This document shows positions 14,690 to 24,500 of a stretch of DNA of 46,739 nucleotides, piece after piece (the first letter of the stretch is position 1; each line of letters opens with the position of its first letter). Position numbers and translations under genes: made by a program. Origin of the DNA: a virus; the IMG/VR virus record IMGVR_UViG_3300044971_000413, positions 1-46,739 of that record; one strand, written 5' to 3'. The notes beneath the pieces were generated by a model, which worked only from the letters and a program-made list of their open reading frames with translations, ran no database searches and had not been told where the DNA came from.

Positions 14690-16980
14690 TGCCTTCTACC
14701 TATACTCCCAACAATAAGATCCAGAAGATTGCTACAGGCGAACAGTCTGGCACTTGGGGAAACACTACCAATACGAACTTCGATCTATTCGATGCGGCGA
14801 TAGACGGGTTTGCCAGTATTGCATTGACGGGTACGACAGGGACATTGAACATCCCTGACGGCAGCAGCGGAGATGGACGCAACAAGGTCATCAGCTTTAC
14901 AGGTACTCTCGCTGCCACGAATACGGTTAGCGTTACCCCTAACAGTGTAAAGAAGCATTACTTCGTTCAGAACAATACAACTGGAGGACAGGACGTTGTC
15001 CTCTCTCAGGGTTCTGGGTCTACGGTAACGATCAAGCCTGGGTACTCTTCGATTGTGTACTTGGACGGCGCTGGCTCAGGCGCTGCCGTTAAAGAGGTAC
15101 TCACCAGCCTTAAGCTGACTGCTTTGTTGGAAGCGACGGGAGTTGTGTTTGTTGGCTCTAGCAGCGGCGGCACGACGCTTCAGGCTACCGCTGCGGCCTC
15201 AGGTACCCTTACTCTTCCCGCTGCGACAGACACGATTGTAGGCAAGGCAACGACCGACACCTTCACGAACAAGACGCTTGACACCGCTGGCACGGGTAAC
15301 GTATTGCGGATCAACGGTACTCAGGTGAGCGCCGTTACGGGTACGGGTTCGGTGGTATTGGCCACCTCGCCTACTCTCGTTACTCCCTTGCTGGGCACGC
15401 CGACCTCTGGCACGTTGACGAATTGCACTGGGTTGCCGATTTCTACTGGCGTGAGCGGCCTTGGTTCTAATGTAGCGACGTTCCTTACCACCCCATCTTC
15501 TGCTAATTTAGCTTCTGCCGTTACCGATGAAACGGGGACTGGGGCGCTGGTATTCGCAAGTAGCCCGTCGCTTACGAGCGCCAATCTCACTACTCCGGTT
15601 CTTGGCACCCCGGCTTCCGGCACTCTGACCAACTGCACGGGCCTCCCTATCTCTACTGGGGTGAGCGGATTGGGCTCCGGAGTGGCTACGTTTCTTGCTA
15701 CGCCTTCCTCGGCTAATCTTGCCAGTGCGGTTACTGACGAAACGGGCAGTGGAGCTTTGGTGTTCGGGACTTCGCCTACGATTGCCACGCCCACGATCAC
15801 TACCAGTGCCGTGATCCCCATCGTGAATGGTGGCACTGCTGTATCGTCTACGCTGACTTTGCAATCGACCAGCGGGGCTGGTTCGAGTGATGCGATTATC
15901 TTTCGGACGGCATCGCAGTCTGAGAGAATGCGGATTTTAAGCGATGGAAGAGTAGGTATCAATACGTCTGCCCCTCCTAACATATTCACAGTGTTGGACA
16001 GTGGCTCGCTCAACACTGTAGGCGACACCATTGACGTGGGAGCCATTGTGGTGGGTTCAAATTATGCTTTTGGAATTAGCGGTAATGCTGCGAATTTCAA
16101 CGTGCATTCCAACTCTACTCTGGGCGCAGACGTGGGAGCCACGATTGGACTGGGCGGTAGATACACCGGAACGCAGTTTGCTCAATTTGCCATCATCAAG
16201 GGCGCAAAAGAAAATGCTACTGATGGAAACGGAGCAAGTTATTTAGCATTCGGCACTCGCATTAATGGTGGAAATATCACTGAAAGAATGCGTATCGACT
16301 CCTCCGGTAACGTCGGCATTGGAGCGGCGAGTCCAGGGGGTAGGCTCCATGTGGCGTCTAGCACATTGGCTACGGCTACGGTCAACTCTTTAGTGGTAGC
16401 AAGAGTAGAGAGGCCGTTTACTTCAGGCATAAAGTTTTCCAACACGATGGATATATTGGTTGGAAGCTACGGCACCTCAATAAACTCACAGACAAGAGTA
16501 GATTTTGCGCTCGCGAATGGTGGCACTAATATTCCAGAAATCACGGTGATGACTTTACTGGGCGACGGCAACGTCGGCATTGGAACGACGAGTCCGGCAT
16601 ACCAACTCCAGTTATTCACCGACTCAGCCGCCAAGCCATCCACCAATACCTGGACCATTGCATCTGATTCTCGGCTTAAGACCGTGAACGGCAACTACGA
16701 CAAGGGCCTTGCGGAAATTTGCCAGATTCGCCCAGTGCGCTACGAATATAACGGCAAGGGTGGGTTTGTTGCCGATGGCAAAGAGCAGATCTCCATCATT
16801 GCCCAGGAATTGATGTCTGTGTTCCCTGAGTGTGTTGGCACCTTCAAGGGCAAGCTCAGTGAGGCCGACACGGAAGAGATTGAACTCTATAACTACAACG
16901 GCCACGCAATTACTTTCGCTCTGATCAATGCAATCAAAGAACTGAAGGCGAAAGTAGACCTTCTGGAATCGAGGAACTAG
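14689..16980 (+). CDS. Tail fibre protein with S74 chaperone domain
   Basis: A 763-residue host-recognition fibre. The N-terminus (MPSTYTPNNKIQKIATGEQSG...) anchors to the tail. Residues about 220-375 contain two 70-residue repeats beginning 'GLPISTGVSGLG'. Later beta-helix-like units carry 'ERMRI-SDGRVGINTSAP', 'SGNVGIGAASP' and 'GNVGIGTTSP'. The C-terminus (about 660-763) opens with SDSRLK and continues 'RPVRYEYNGKGG', 'IIAQELMSVFPECV', 'NGHAITFALINAIKEL'. This is the intramolecular chaperone of endosialidase type (Peptidase S74), which trimerises the fibre and then cuts itself off at the Ser of SDSRLK. The gene that follows may be a fibre-associated protein. Confidence 0.9.
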   Translation: MPSTYTPNNKIQKIATGEQSGTWGNTTNTNFDLFDAAIDGFASIALTGTTGTLNIPDGSSGDGRNKVISFTGTLAATNTVSVTPNSVKKHYFVQNNTTGGQDVVLSQGSGSTVTIKPGYSSIVYLDGAGSGAAVKEVLTSLKLTALLEATGVVFVGSSSGGTTLQATAAASGTLTLPAATDTIVGKATTDTFTNKTLDTAGTGNVLRINGTQVSAVTGTGSVVLATSPTLVTPLLGTPTSGTLTNCTGLPISTGVSGLGSNVATFLTTPSSANLASAVTDETGTGALVFASSPSLTSANLTTPVLGTPASGTLTNCTGLPISTGVSGLGSGVATFLATPSSANLASAVTDETGSGALVFGTSPTIATPTITTSAVIPIVNGGTAVSSTLTLQSTSGAGSSDAIIFRTASQSERMRILSDGRVGINTSAPPNIFTVLDSGSLNTVGDTIDVGAIVVGSNYAFGISGNAANFNVHSNSTLGADVGATIGLGGRYTGTQFAQFAIIKGAKENATDGNGASYLAFGTRINGGNITERMRIDSSGNVGIGAASPGGRLHVASSTLATATVNSLVVARVERPFTSGIKFSNTMDILVGSYGTSINSQTRVDFALANGGTNIPEITVMTLLGDGNVGIGTTSPAYQLQLFTDSAAKPSTNTWTIASDSRLKTVNGNYDKGLAEICQIRPVRYEYNGKGGFVADGKEQISIIAQELMSVFPECVGTFKGKLSEADTEEIELYNYNGHAITFALINAIKELKAKVDLLESRN
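15421..15792 (+). repeat. Two 70-codon repeats in tail fibre gene
   Basis: The unit beginning at 15421 recurs at 15631, exactly 210 bp later, and the second copy is cut short near 15790. The encoded residues are nearly identical (GLPISTGVSGLGS-VATFL-TPSSANL), while many third codon positions differ, so the duplication is not recent or has been held by protein selection. Confidence 0.8.
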
Positions 16981-17303
16981 TGATCACTTACAATTGGATT
17001 TTCAACCCGCTGACGGTAAAACCCGTCGAGGGTTCATTTACGGATGTTGTCATCACTGTGGACTGGCGGCGCACGGCTACAGACGGCGAGTACTACGCTG
17101 ATTGCTATGGTCAGGTTTCTCTTGGTCCGCCTAGCCCTACGGGCTATACAGCGTTCGCTGACTTAACCAAACAGCAGGTACAGGGTTGGGTTGTAGCTGC
17201 ACTGACCCAGGATGTAGTCGATCAGTACGATCTTTCCCTGGCGCAGCAGATCGCCGACCAGAAGAACCCTCCGACGATCCCCCTGCCTCCTCCCTGGAAT
17301 TAA
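16980..17303 (+). CDS. Tail-fibre-associated small protein, 107 aa
   Basis: The GTG start at 16980 shares one base with the fibre stop. The sequence 'VVITVDWRRTATDGEYYADCYGQVSL' and 'FADLTKQQVQGWVVAAL' followed by 'LAQQIADQKNPP' is a recurrent phage family found right after fibre genes. The C-terminus is Pro-rich (NPPTIPLPPPWN). A virion or fibre-assembly role is inferred from position. Confidence 0.8.
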   Translation: MITYNWIFNPLTVKPVEGSFTDVVITVDWRRTATDGEYYADCYGQVSLGPPSPTGYTAFADLTKQQVQGWVVAALTQDVVDQYDLSLAQQIADQKNPPTIPLPPPWN

Positions 17304-17307
17304 CAAC

Positions 17308-17679
17308 ATGGCGAACTATCAATCTGACTTTATCTCTAAACTTCTCCACGGTGTAACCGCAGCGCATATGCTGCACCTGATGGCGAAGGGTAAGGGCAGC
17401 TACGCTGCACACAAGGCTCTAGGATCCCTGTACGAGGGCTTGGAGGAACTCGCCGACTCTCTTGCTGAGGAGTGCATGGGAGTGCATGGCATTATCGACT
17501 CCTTCCCCTCTGAGAAGTTTAGCGCCCCTAAGGATGCTGTTGGATTCGTAGAAGAGTTGTATCGGTACGTTTCCAACAACAGAAGTCAGGTTGGGTCTGA
17601 GAGCCATTTGCAGAACACCGTTGATGAGATCCTGTCTCTCATCGCATCCACCCTTTACAAGCTAAAGAACCTTTCGTAG
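17308..17679 (+). CDS. Helical Dps/ferritin-like phage protein (DUF5856-like?)
   Basis: A 123-residue all-helical protein. The spacing 'LHGVTAAHMLHLMAKGKGSY', 'AAHKALGSLYEGLEELADSL', 'AEECMGVHGII' recalls Dps-type four-helix bundles, in which the first helix carries H and W/H residues and the second carries an acidic pair. I associate it with DUF5856, a phage family of that kind. The ferroxidase residues cannot be confirmed by eye. Its place among virion genes is unusual for an iron protein. It follows the preceding gene by 4 bp. Confidence 0.65.
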   Translation: MANYQSDFISKLLHGVTAAHMLHLMAKGKGSYAAHKALGSLYEGLEELADSLAEECMGVHGIIDSFPSEKFSAPKDAVGFVEELYRYVSNNRSQVGSESHLQNTVDEILSLIASTLYKLKNLS

Positions 17680-17686
17680 GAGCCTT

Positions 17687-18007
17687 ATGAACGTCAAATC
17701 TTTTTTCAAGAAGATCTTCTCTCCTAGTTCCACTACCACCTTCCTGAAGTACGTCTCTGTTGTCTATCCGATTGTAGAGATTGTAGCCATTGCTACGCCT
17801 AGCAAAGTTGACGACGAGATCCTTTCTCTGGCGCGGCAGTGGGGCGTTAGGGCTATCCTGGATGGGTCTAAGCCCAAGGGCGAAGTGCTGAAGGATGTTG
17901 CCGTCAAGATCGCACGACAGAAGCTTCCTGATGTCCCCAAGGAGATCCTAGCTCGTGCCGTTGAAGCCGCTTACCAGCAGATGAAAGCATCTCAGGCATT
18001 GCATTAA
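17687..18007 (+). CDS. Hypothetical protein with hydrophobic N-terminal segment, 106 aa
   Basis: The ribosome site GTAGGAG (17677-17683) precedes ATG 17687. The N-terminus is basic (MNVKSFFKKIF), followed by a hydrophobic stretch about residues 20-36 (LKYVSVVYPIVEIVAIA) and a soluble helical remainder. It could be a membrane-associated virion or lysis protein; holin-like topology with a single span is possible. No family is recognised. Confidence 0.7.
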   Translation: MNVKSFFKKIFSPSSTTTFLKYVSVVYPIVEIVAIATPSKVDDEILSLARQWGVRAILDGSKPKGEVLKDVAVKIARQKLPDVPKEILARAVEAAYQQMKASQALH

Positions 18008-18026
18008 TGCACATCATTGCACTAGA

Positions 18027-18254
18027 ATGGGTTGCATGAACTCTGAACAATTCATTTTTATTGACAATGAGAAAGTATTTGTTAGTGACCTGACCGACCG
18101 ACAGAAGTACTTGGTTTCTCAGATCAGCGATATCCAGAACAAGTTGTCGCAGTTGCAGTTTGGTGCCGATCAATTGAATGTTGCCCTTACGGTCTTTAGC
18201 GATGAGCTTAAGGCCAGCAGGAAGAAGGAAGATCTCAAGCCAGATCTAGTCTGA
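18027..18254 (+). CDS. Small coiled-coil protein (DUF6447-like?)
   Basis: The core 'FVSDLTDRQKYLVSQISDIQNKLSQLQFGADQLNVALTVF' is a short helical hairpin pattern common in small phage proteins. ATG 18036 (MNSEQFIF) is an equally good start and would give 72 residues; neither start has a strong ribosome site. The C-terminus is charged. The gene ends one base before the nozzle gene. The function is unknown. Confidence 0.7.
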   Translation: MGCMNSEQFIFIDNEKVFVSDLTDRQKYLVSQISDIQNKLSQLQFGADQLNVALTVFSDELKASRKKEDLKPDLV

Positions 18255-18255
18255 T

Positions 18256-20175
18256 ATGCCTCTTGTAAAAATTCAACCTAAGCCTGGGATTGTTAAAGAC
18301 GTAACCCAATACTCTGCTGAGGGTCTCTGGTACGATTCAGACAAGATCCGGTTTAGGCTTGGATTCCCTGAGGTAATCGGTGGATGGCAACCGTATGCAA
18401 ATGCTGAAACCATCTACGGGACTTGCAGGTCGTTGATTCAATGGACATCCCTATCTCTAGAGCGATTCATAGGGATAGGGACGAACCAGAAGTACTACAT
18501 TGAAGCTGGCCAGTACATTAACGACATCACTCCGATCAGGACAACGATAGCGTTAGGGACCGACCCTTTCCAGACTCAGGTTGTTGGGACTGGGAAGATG
18601 AAGGTGACGACTCCTACGGGCCACGATGCGATCCAGTATGACTGGGTGACATTCTCTGGCGCTACTGGGTTTGACGGGTTCACCGCAGATCAATTGAATG
18701 TAGAAGTTCAAGTCACAGAAGTCATAGACGCCACTAGCTTCTACGTTGTGTTCCCTAATGGCGCTACGATCACCCCCTCTATTTCAGGTGGGGGCGCTAG
18801 CATCAGCGCCGCTTTCCAGCTTAACGTAGGCTTAAACAGTCAGGTGTATTCTACCGGATGGGGATCAGGCCCTTGGGGTCGTGGCCCCTGGGGTAGCGCC
18901 TTTTCTCCTATCGGGCCTACGGATAATCTCAGGTTCTGGTCGAACTCTAACTACGGCCAGGATTTGGTTATCAACCCCAGGTATGGGGACATCTACTACT
19001 GGACCGCCAGTGGGCTTGACCCTCTCAATACAAGGGCAGTGTCTTTGTCTTCTATCGCTGGAGCTAACGACGCTCCTACGGTAGCCTCTCAGATTCTTGT
19101 CTCTGACATTGACAGGCATTTGATTGCCTTTGGCTGCAACGATATCGGCTCCTCGGGCCAGAATCTTTTGCTGGTTCGGTGGTCTTCTCAGGAAGATTAC
19201 CTGGACTGGGAGCCTAGAACGGACAACACAGCTGGAGGATTCACCGTCTCCAACGGCTCTGAGATCGTTGCGGCTATTCCTACCCAGCAACAGATCCTTG
19301 TCTTTACCGACAAGGCGCTTTTCGCAATGGCGTACACGGGACCGCCTTATACCTTCAGCTTCACTCGTATCGGTGAGTCTGTTTCGATTATCGGGCCGAA
19401 GGCTGGCGTAGACGCCAGAGGCACAGTGTACTGGATGGACAACAACAACTTCTACATGTACAGCGGAAGTGTTGTGAAGATGGAGTGTACTGTCCTTAGC
19501 TATGTGTTTTCTGATCTAGATTGGACTCAGAAGCAAAAGGTAACTGCTGGGGTAAACGCCCAGTTCAATGAAGTCTACTGGTGGTATCCCAGCGTCTCTG
19601 ATGCTTTCGCCGAGAACAGCAAATACGTTTGCTACAACTACGTTGAGAACCTTTGGACCATTGGAACGATGGAGAGGACGGCGTGGTTGGATCTCGCTAC
19701 GGATGGATACCCGATTGGCGCTTACCCAAGTGGCGTTTTCTTGGGCAGTGTTAATACTACTACTATCCTTTACCAGCATGAAATTGGATACACCGCTGAT
19801 GGCGACAACATAAACGCCTTCATCACTTCTGGGCCAATTGACATTGACGATGGAGAGCAGTTCTCTTTCATCAGCAGGGTCATACCTGATATTCAGTTCG
19901 TTAACGATCCAAGGGTAAGCCCTGTTGGCGTAACGAAGAAGGTAAATTTCCAGATCTCTGGCGTGAACTATCCTATGAGCCAGTCAGGATACCAGACGAA
20001 CACTGTCCTTGTGCAGGGTGCTAAGCCGGAGTCTACTCAAAAGAATCTTAGGATCAGGGCTAGGCAGATTGTTATGAAGGTCGAATCCTACCCAAGTCTT
20101 TTGGGGTCGGAGCCTGTATTCAAGTGGAGGCTTGGGTCTAGCCGTCTTCAGATTCAAGCGGACGGTATGAAATGA
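18256..20175 (+). CDS. Tail nozzle/hub-like protein (P22 gp10-type)
   Basis: A 639-residue beta-rich protein. The opening 'VKDVTQYSAEGLWYDSDKIRFRLGFPEVIGGWQ' is a signature I know from the large tail proteins of P22/SU10-like phages, which form the nozzle below the adaptor and hold DNA in. Repeated beta blades follow (for example 'DNLRFWSNSNYGQDLVINPRYGDIYYW', 'VYWWYPS'). There is no tape-measure or sheath gene in the window, which supports a short tail. It overlaps the next gene by 4 bp. Confidence 0.8.
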   Translation: MPLVKIQPKPGIVKDVTQYSAEGLWYDSDKIRFRLGFPEVIGGWQPYANAETIYGTCRSLIQWTSLSLERFIGIGTNQKYYIEAGQYINDITPIRTTIALGTDPFQTQVVGTGKMKVTTPTGHDAIQYDWVTFSGATGFDGFTADQLNVEVQVTEVIDATSFYVVFPNGATITPSISGGGASISAAFQLNVGLNSQVYSTGWGSGPWGRGPWGSAFSPIGPTDNLRFWSNSNYGQDLVINPRYGDIYYWTASGLDPLNTRAVSLSSIAGANDAPTVASQILVSDIDRHLIAFGCNDIGSSGQNLLLVRWSSQEDYLDWEPRTDNTAGGFTVSNGSEIVAAIPTQQQILVFTDKALFAMAYTGPPYTFSFTRIGESVSIIGPKAGVDARGTVYWMDNNNFYMYSGSVVKMECTVLSYVFSDLDWTQKQKVTAGVNAQFNEVYWWYPSVSDAFAENSKYVCYNYVENLWTIGTMERTAWLDLATDGYPIGAYPSGVFLGSVNTTTILYQHEIGYTADGDNINAFITSGPIDIDDGEQFSFISRVIPDIQFVNDPRVSPVGVTKKVNFQISGVNYPMSQSGYQTNTVLVQGAKPESTQKNLRIRARQIVMKVESYPSLLGSEPVFKWRLGSSRLQIQADGMK

Positions 20176-20468
20176 ACCGCAACACTCCAATACAGACTCT
20201 TCCTAAGCCTCCATCGCAATACGATCAAACCTATTTCGACTCTCTTATCAAGAATCTAGGGATCCATATATATAACCAAAGGATTCCTGGAGAGATGGTG
20301 GGTGCATCTATCATGCTCCTGCAATGCCCAAGAAGTGGATACGGGCTTAGAGAAGGCATGGTGTGGGCAGATGGAGATGGAGTGCTAAAGATTGTATTGC
20401 AAGGACAAGTCTTTGCTCCAAGCAACACGTTAAAGATTAAACTGGGTACGGTGACGGTAACAACATGA
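20172..20468 (+). CDS. Small hypothetical virion-operon protein, 98 aa
   Basis: Coupled by 4-bp ATGA overlaps on both sides (20172 and 20465). The N-terminus is Pro-rich and the second half is beta-predicted (GMVWADGDGVLKIVLQGQVF...LKIKLGTVTV). No membrane span or known motif is visible. It sits between the nozzle and the first internal virion protein, so an assembly or virion role is likely. Confidence 0.72.
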   Translation: MNRNTPIQTLPKPPSQYDQTYFDSLIKNLGIHIYNQRIPGEMVGASIMLLQCPRSGYGLREGMVWADGDGVLKIVLQGQVFAPSNTLKIKLGTVTVTT

Positions 20469-21553
20469 GCAAAGGTATTGAGTCTCTTGCAAGGCAGGTA
20501 GCTGCTAAAGGCCGGGGCGGGGATTCCGCCCTTTTGCATATTCATCCCAGCGAATTGAAGGGGATGGAGGCTATACTGCGCCAGTTGGATCCCGAGATTC
20601 GGATTACGCTGAACCCGGAAACCGGGATGTACGAAGCTTTCTCCTGGAAGAAATTGCTAGGGGCGATAGGATTAGGTGCGGCGGCTGCTGGTCTCACCAT
20701 ATTTACTGGTGGCGCTGCTGGTGGTCCAGCCGCAAAGATGTTTGGTGCTGGTATGTCTTCGCTACTTAAGACAGTAGCCTTACCTGCTGCAATCGCTGGC
20801 GCTACTGGCCTAGCCGCTGGAGCGGTTGCGCCAAACCAAAAGAAAAGCAATCAGCAGCAACTTTCGGATGCTCGTAAATACGTCGAGGACATCCTCAAAA
20901 GAGAGTACGCTCGTCAAAGATTCGCGATTCCTGGCGTTGCTCAACTCAATCAGGCTTCCCCCCAGCAACAACCTCAGCAGCAGGATCAAGGGATTGGTGC
21001 TGTACTCCCGATGGGGACCCCGCTTTTCAATTTTCGGCAAGCACTAGCTACCCCTGCCCCTCCTGCCCCTTCCGAAGACGATGAGACTAGGAGCTTCGCA
21101 GAGGGAGGTTCTCTCGAGCCTGAGGAAGAAAAGGCACAACAGATTATACGCCGCGCCATGGAAGCGATACGAGGAGAAGGCGAGGATCCAGAAGGAGCCT
21201 TGAATACCTATATCGCGTACTACGGCAAGGATGCGCTTCAGGATCTGCACAAGCGGATGTCTGGAGAGGAAGCGCCGGAAGAAGAGATCGAATCTCCTGA
21301 AGGTTTGATAAAGGGTCCTGGCAACGGCATGGATGACATGGCTACTGCTCGTATGGCGCGAGGAGGACAGAAGGTTCTCCTGTCGAACGATGAGTTTATT
21401 ATTCCTGCGGATGTTGTCTCTGGCTTAGGAGATGGCAGTAGCGAGGCTGGTGCGAGAAAGCTGTACGCAATGATGGATCGAGTGCGGAAGGACCGTACTG
21501 GGACAACGAAACAACCTGGAAAGGTAAAGGACAGCAGGGTACTCCCTGTTTAG
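20465..21553 (+). CDS. Internal virion/ejection-type protein, 362 aa
   Basis: The opening 'MSKGIESLARQVAAKGRGGDSALLHIHPSEL' and 'LNPETGMYEAF' are typical of a phage family encoded before the large internal proteins. Residues about 60-120 are Ala/Gly-rich and hydrophobic (LLGAIGLGAAAAGLTIFTGGAAGG, LPAAIAGATGLAAGAVA), suited to membrane insertion on ejection. A Gln-rich linker follows. The C-terminus has FAEGG, MARGG and the recurrent block 'VLLSNDEFIIPADVVSGLGD', then 'AGARKLYAMMDRVRKDRTG'. I infer ejection into the host envelope; no enzyme motif is seen. Confidence 0.75.
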   Translation: MSKGIESLARQVAAKGRGGDSALLHIHPSELKGMEAILRQLDPEIRITLNPETGMYEAFSWKKLLGAIGLGAAAAGLTIFTGGAAGGPAAKMFGAGMSSLLKTVALPAAIAGATGLAAGAVAPNQKKSNQQQLSDARKYVEDILKREYARQRFAIPGVAQLNQASPQQQPQQQDQGIGAVLPMGTPLFNFRQALATPAPPAPSEDDETRSFAEGGSLEPEEEKAQQIIRRAMEAIRGEGEDPEGALNTYIAYYGKDALQDLHKRMSGEEAPEEEIESPEGLIKGPGNGMDDMATARMARGGQKVLLSNDEFIIPADVVSGLGDGSSEAGARKLYAMMDRVRKDRTGTTKQPGKVKDSRVLPV

Positions 21554-21561
21554 GAGCAGAT

Positions 21562-24500
21562 ATGGCAGATCCAATTCAGACTAATGTGCAATCTCAGGAC
21601 ATTCCTGAGTACTTAAGAGACTACCGTTCTGCTCTTCTTAACGCTGCGTTCTCCTCTGCCTTTACAGAGCCTTACCTGCGCCAGCAGTTTACTCAAGGAA
21701 GATTTGAGCAGTTGTTTGGAGGAGCAACTCCTTCCGCAACGAATCAACCGCCAAGCGGTGGAGGCGGAACTACTCCAGATAATACTCGTGCAGAGGCGGA
21801 ATCTCAAGAGAAACAGGGGATTGCTGCTGCCCTTCGGGCTTCTGGCTCCCGATTGCCTAATCTTCTAGGGATGGTCTACGATCCCAAGACCCGTACCTAT
21901 ATCCCTGAGGCGTACAGGGAAGTCGTGACGAGAGGCATGTCAGAAGGCGGGATGGTTGATGACGGTGTTATCGAAAAGATCTTGAAGGAGTATCAAGAGC
22001 TTAGAAAGAATATGCCTGTTGGACTGACGGCTGATAATAAAAGCGCCAGTACGGGCTTTGTCACCGCGCCTGCCAGTACTAACCCATTCAATGTTACCAG
22101 GGGGCCGTCTGCGACTTCCGCCTACACGACCGACACTTTCTTCGATCCTGATTTAGAAAGATTTAATCGTCCTCCTGATATCACCCGTGGTCCAACGGTT
22201 AATATTGGAACTGATGTCACCGCACCTCCAGCTTCATATACTCCACCTTCATATACCCAACCTTCATACACTCCACCTCCTCGTGGCGGCAGGACTAGCG
22301 GTGGCGGCGGGACCGCCATCCCAGGTACTGGCGGGATTGTAGGTGGAGGTGCCGGGGTTGGCGCTGATGGTAGCCAAGACTATCGCATTCCTGTTGGCTC
22401 TACTGCTCCTCTTGCGTCGATTTATTCTCCTGGCGCTGCTGGTACAACTCAAACCCCAGCAGGGTATAACCCGAATCAATACGCCACGGATACTCAAGCA
22501 AGGGGCCTTGCTTCGCTCTTGGGAGGCTCTGTATCAAGCACGAACGTAGGTGGTCCTGTTTCCCCTCCACCTCAGAATCTAATCGAACTGGGAGGATCTG
22601 ACGCCTTTAACGCAGGGCTAGTTCAGCAGCAGCTTCGTCCTGGTCAGACTCCTAGTGAGATGACTGCTTCTCTTAATATGTTGAGAGCGGATGTCGCTCG
22701 TTCAGGAGGAAATGTCTCTGCTATCGACCGGATGATCGAAGAGAACAATCGCGCCTACGCTTCTGGCGCGAAGACTTCTAATGTGGGCATGGCGGGTGGT
22801 GGCTCTCTTGCTCAGTTTGATATTGGAGATGACGGCAAGGTAAAGAACTACCGCAAGGGTGGTGCTATTCGTAAGCAGCTTGGTGGTGGGTTCGCTCCTG
22901 GTGCCAAGCCTAGTACTGAAAAAAGTCCTGATGTCTTCAAGGCTATGGGCGGCTTTAATAAATCCGCTAATGTCCCTGCTATTGGGGCTGGTTTTTCTGG
23001 CCCTAATATCGGTGGGGTTGGTGCCGCTTCTACTCCTTCTATGGGAGGATTCCAGAATCTATTTGCCGCCGCGAATCCAAATCTTGCTAGCAATTCTGGC
23101 ATCGCGAATATCTTCAATCCTCCTCCTGTATACGGACAGCAGCGGATTATGCAGTTCGGTACTACTGGCAATCCTCTCGAGTTTGGGCAATACGCTCCTG
23201 GTGTCGGGTTCAAAGCAAGCGACATGACGCTGAATGCTTTGCGTGGCGCTGGGAATCTTCCTAGTGTCTTTACCCCTGAAGGTCAGATCAGTGCTGGGAC
23301 TGACTTCGGTAAGGGTGTAGGGAGCATCAACTACGCTACCGACATTGCGGGAGACGCTGCTACCGCTGGCCGGGAATTCCTCGAGCGGACCATGCGCTCT
23401 CAGGATCAAGATAGCTACCTGATGAGCTTGATGCCTGGGATTAAAGAGATGGGCTTCAAGGGTCCGATCAAAATAGATCCCTTAACCGCGCCCAAAATTG
23501 GGGATCCCACTGGGGTGACCGCTGCTAAGCTAGAAGATTTTCAACTAGATAAGCCTGTAGGTGTATCTGGAGAAAGCATCGACATCTTGGGTCGGTTGGG
23601 TGGGGTTAACGCTGCGCAGGTTCAGGGTGTGCCTCAGGTTCAGCAATTCCAGATGGGCCCAGCGGAGCGAGTCGCTGCTGATCGTACACGGGTAGAAGCC
23701 TTCGGTCAGCCTCAGGCTCAGCAGTATATGTCTCCGTACATGGATGCCGTTGTGGAAGCGCAGAAGCGAGAAGCTGCTCGTCAAGCGGCAATGCAGAAAG
23801 CAGGCCGTAGTGCGTCGGCTGTACGCGCTGGTGCCTTCGGCGGCAGTCGTCAGGCTATCCAGGAAGGGATGGCAGAGGAAGCTCTTCAGCGCCAGATTGG
23901 AGACATCGAGGCAGTAGGAAGACAGAAAGCATTTGAGAGTGCTCAAAGCCAGTTTGAGAGAGATCGTGCTGCTTCTCTTGCGTCTCAGCAGGCGAACGTG
24001 CAGTCTGCTTTGCAGGCGGCTCTCGCCAATCAACAAGCTGGTGTGACGACAGGTAGAGAGAACCTGGGCGCTTCTCTTGCCACCCAACAGCTTGGCACTC
24101 AGACTGGATTGCAGGCTGCTCTTGCCAATCAACAGGCGCGGCAGCAGGCAGGTCTTACGGAGTACGGCACAACGGCAGACATTCTCCGTGGTCAGTCTGC
24201 TCAGAATCTTCAGGCTGCTCTTGCCAACCAACAGGCTGGCCTCACGGCTGGGCGCGAGAACCTCGCTGCTCGTCTAGGGACGCAGCAGCTTGCTGCACAG
24301 CAGGCTCTACAGGCCCAGTTAGCGAATCAACAGGCTGGCTTGACAGCACAGCAGGGCAATGTACAGTCTGCTTTAGCTACCCAGCAGTTGGCTACACAAG
24401 CTGGACTTGAAGCGGCAAAGGCTTCTCAGTCTGGGGATTTGTCTACTTGGCAGATGCAGTTGGATGCGATTAAGCAGGCTTCTGCGGAGCAGGAAGCGGC

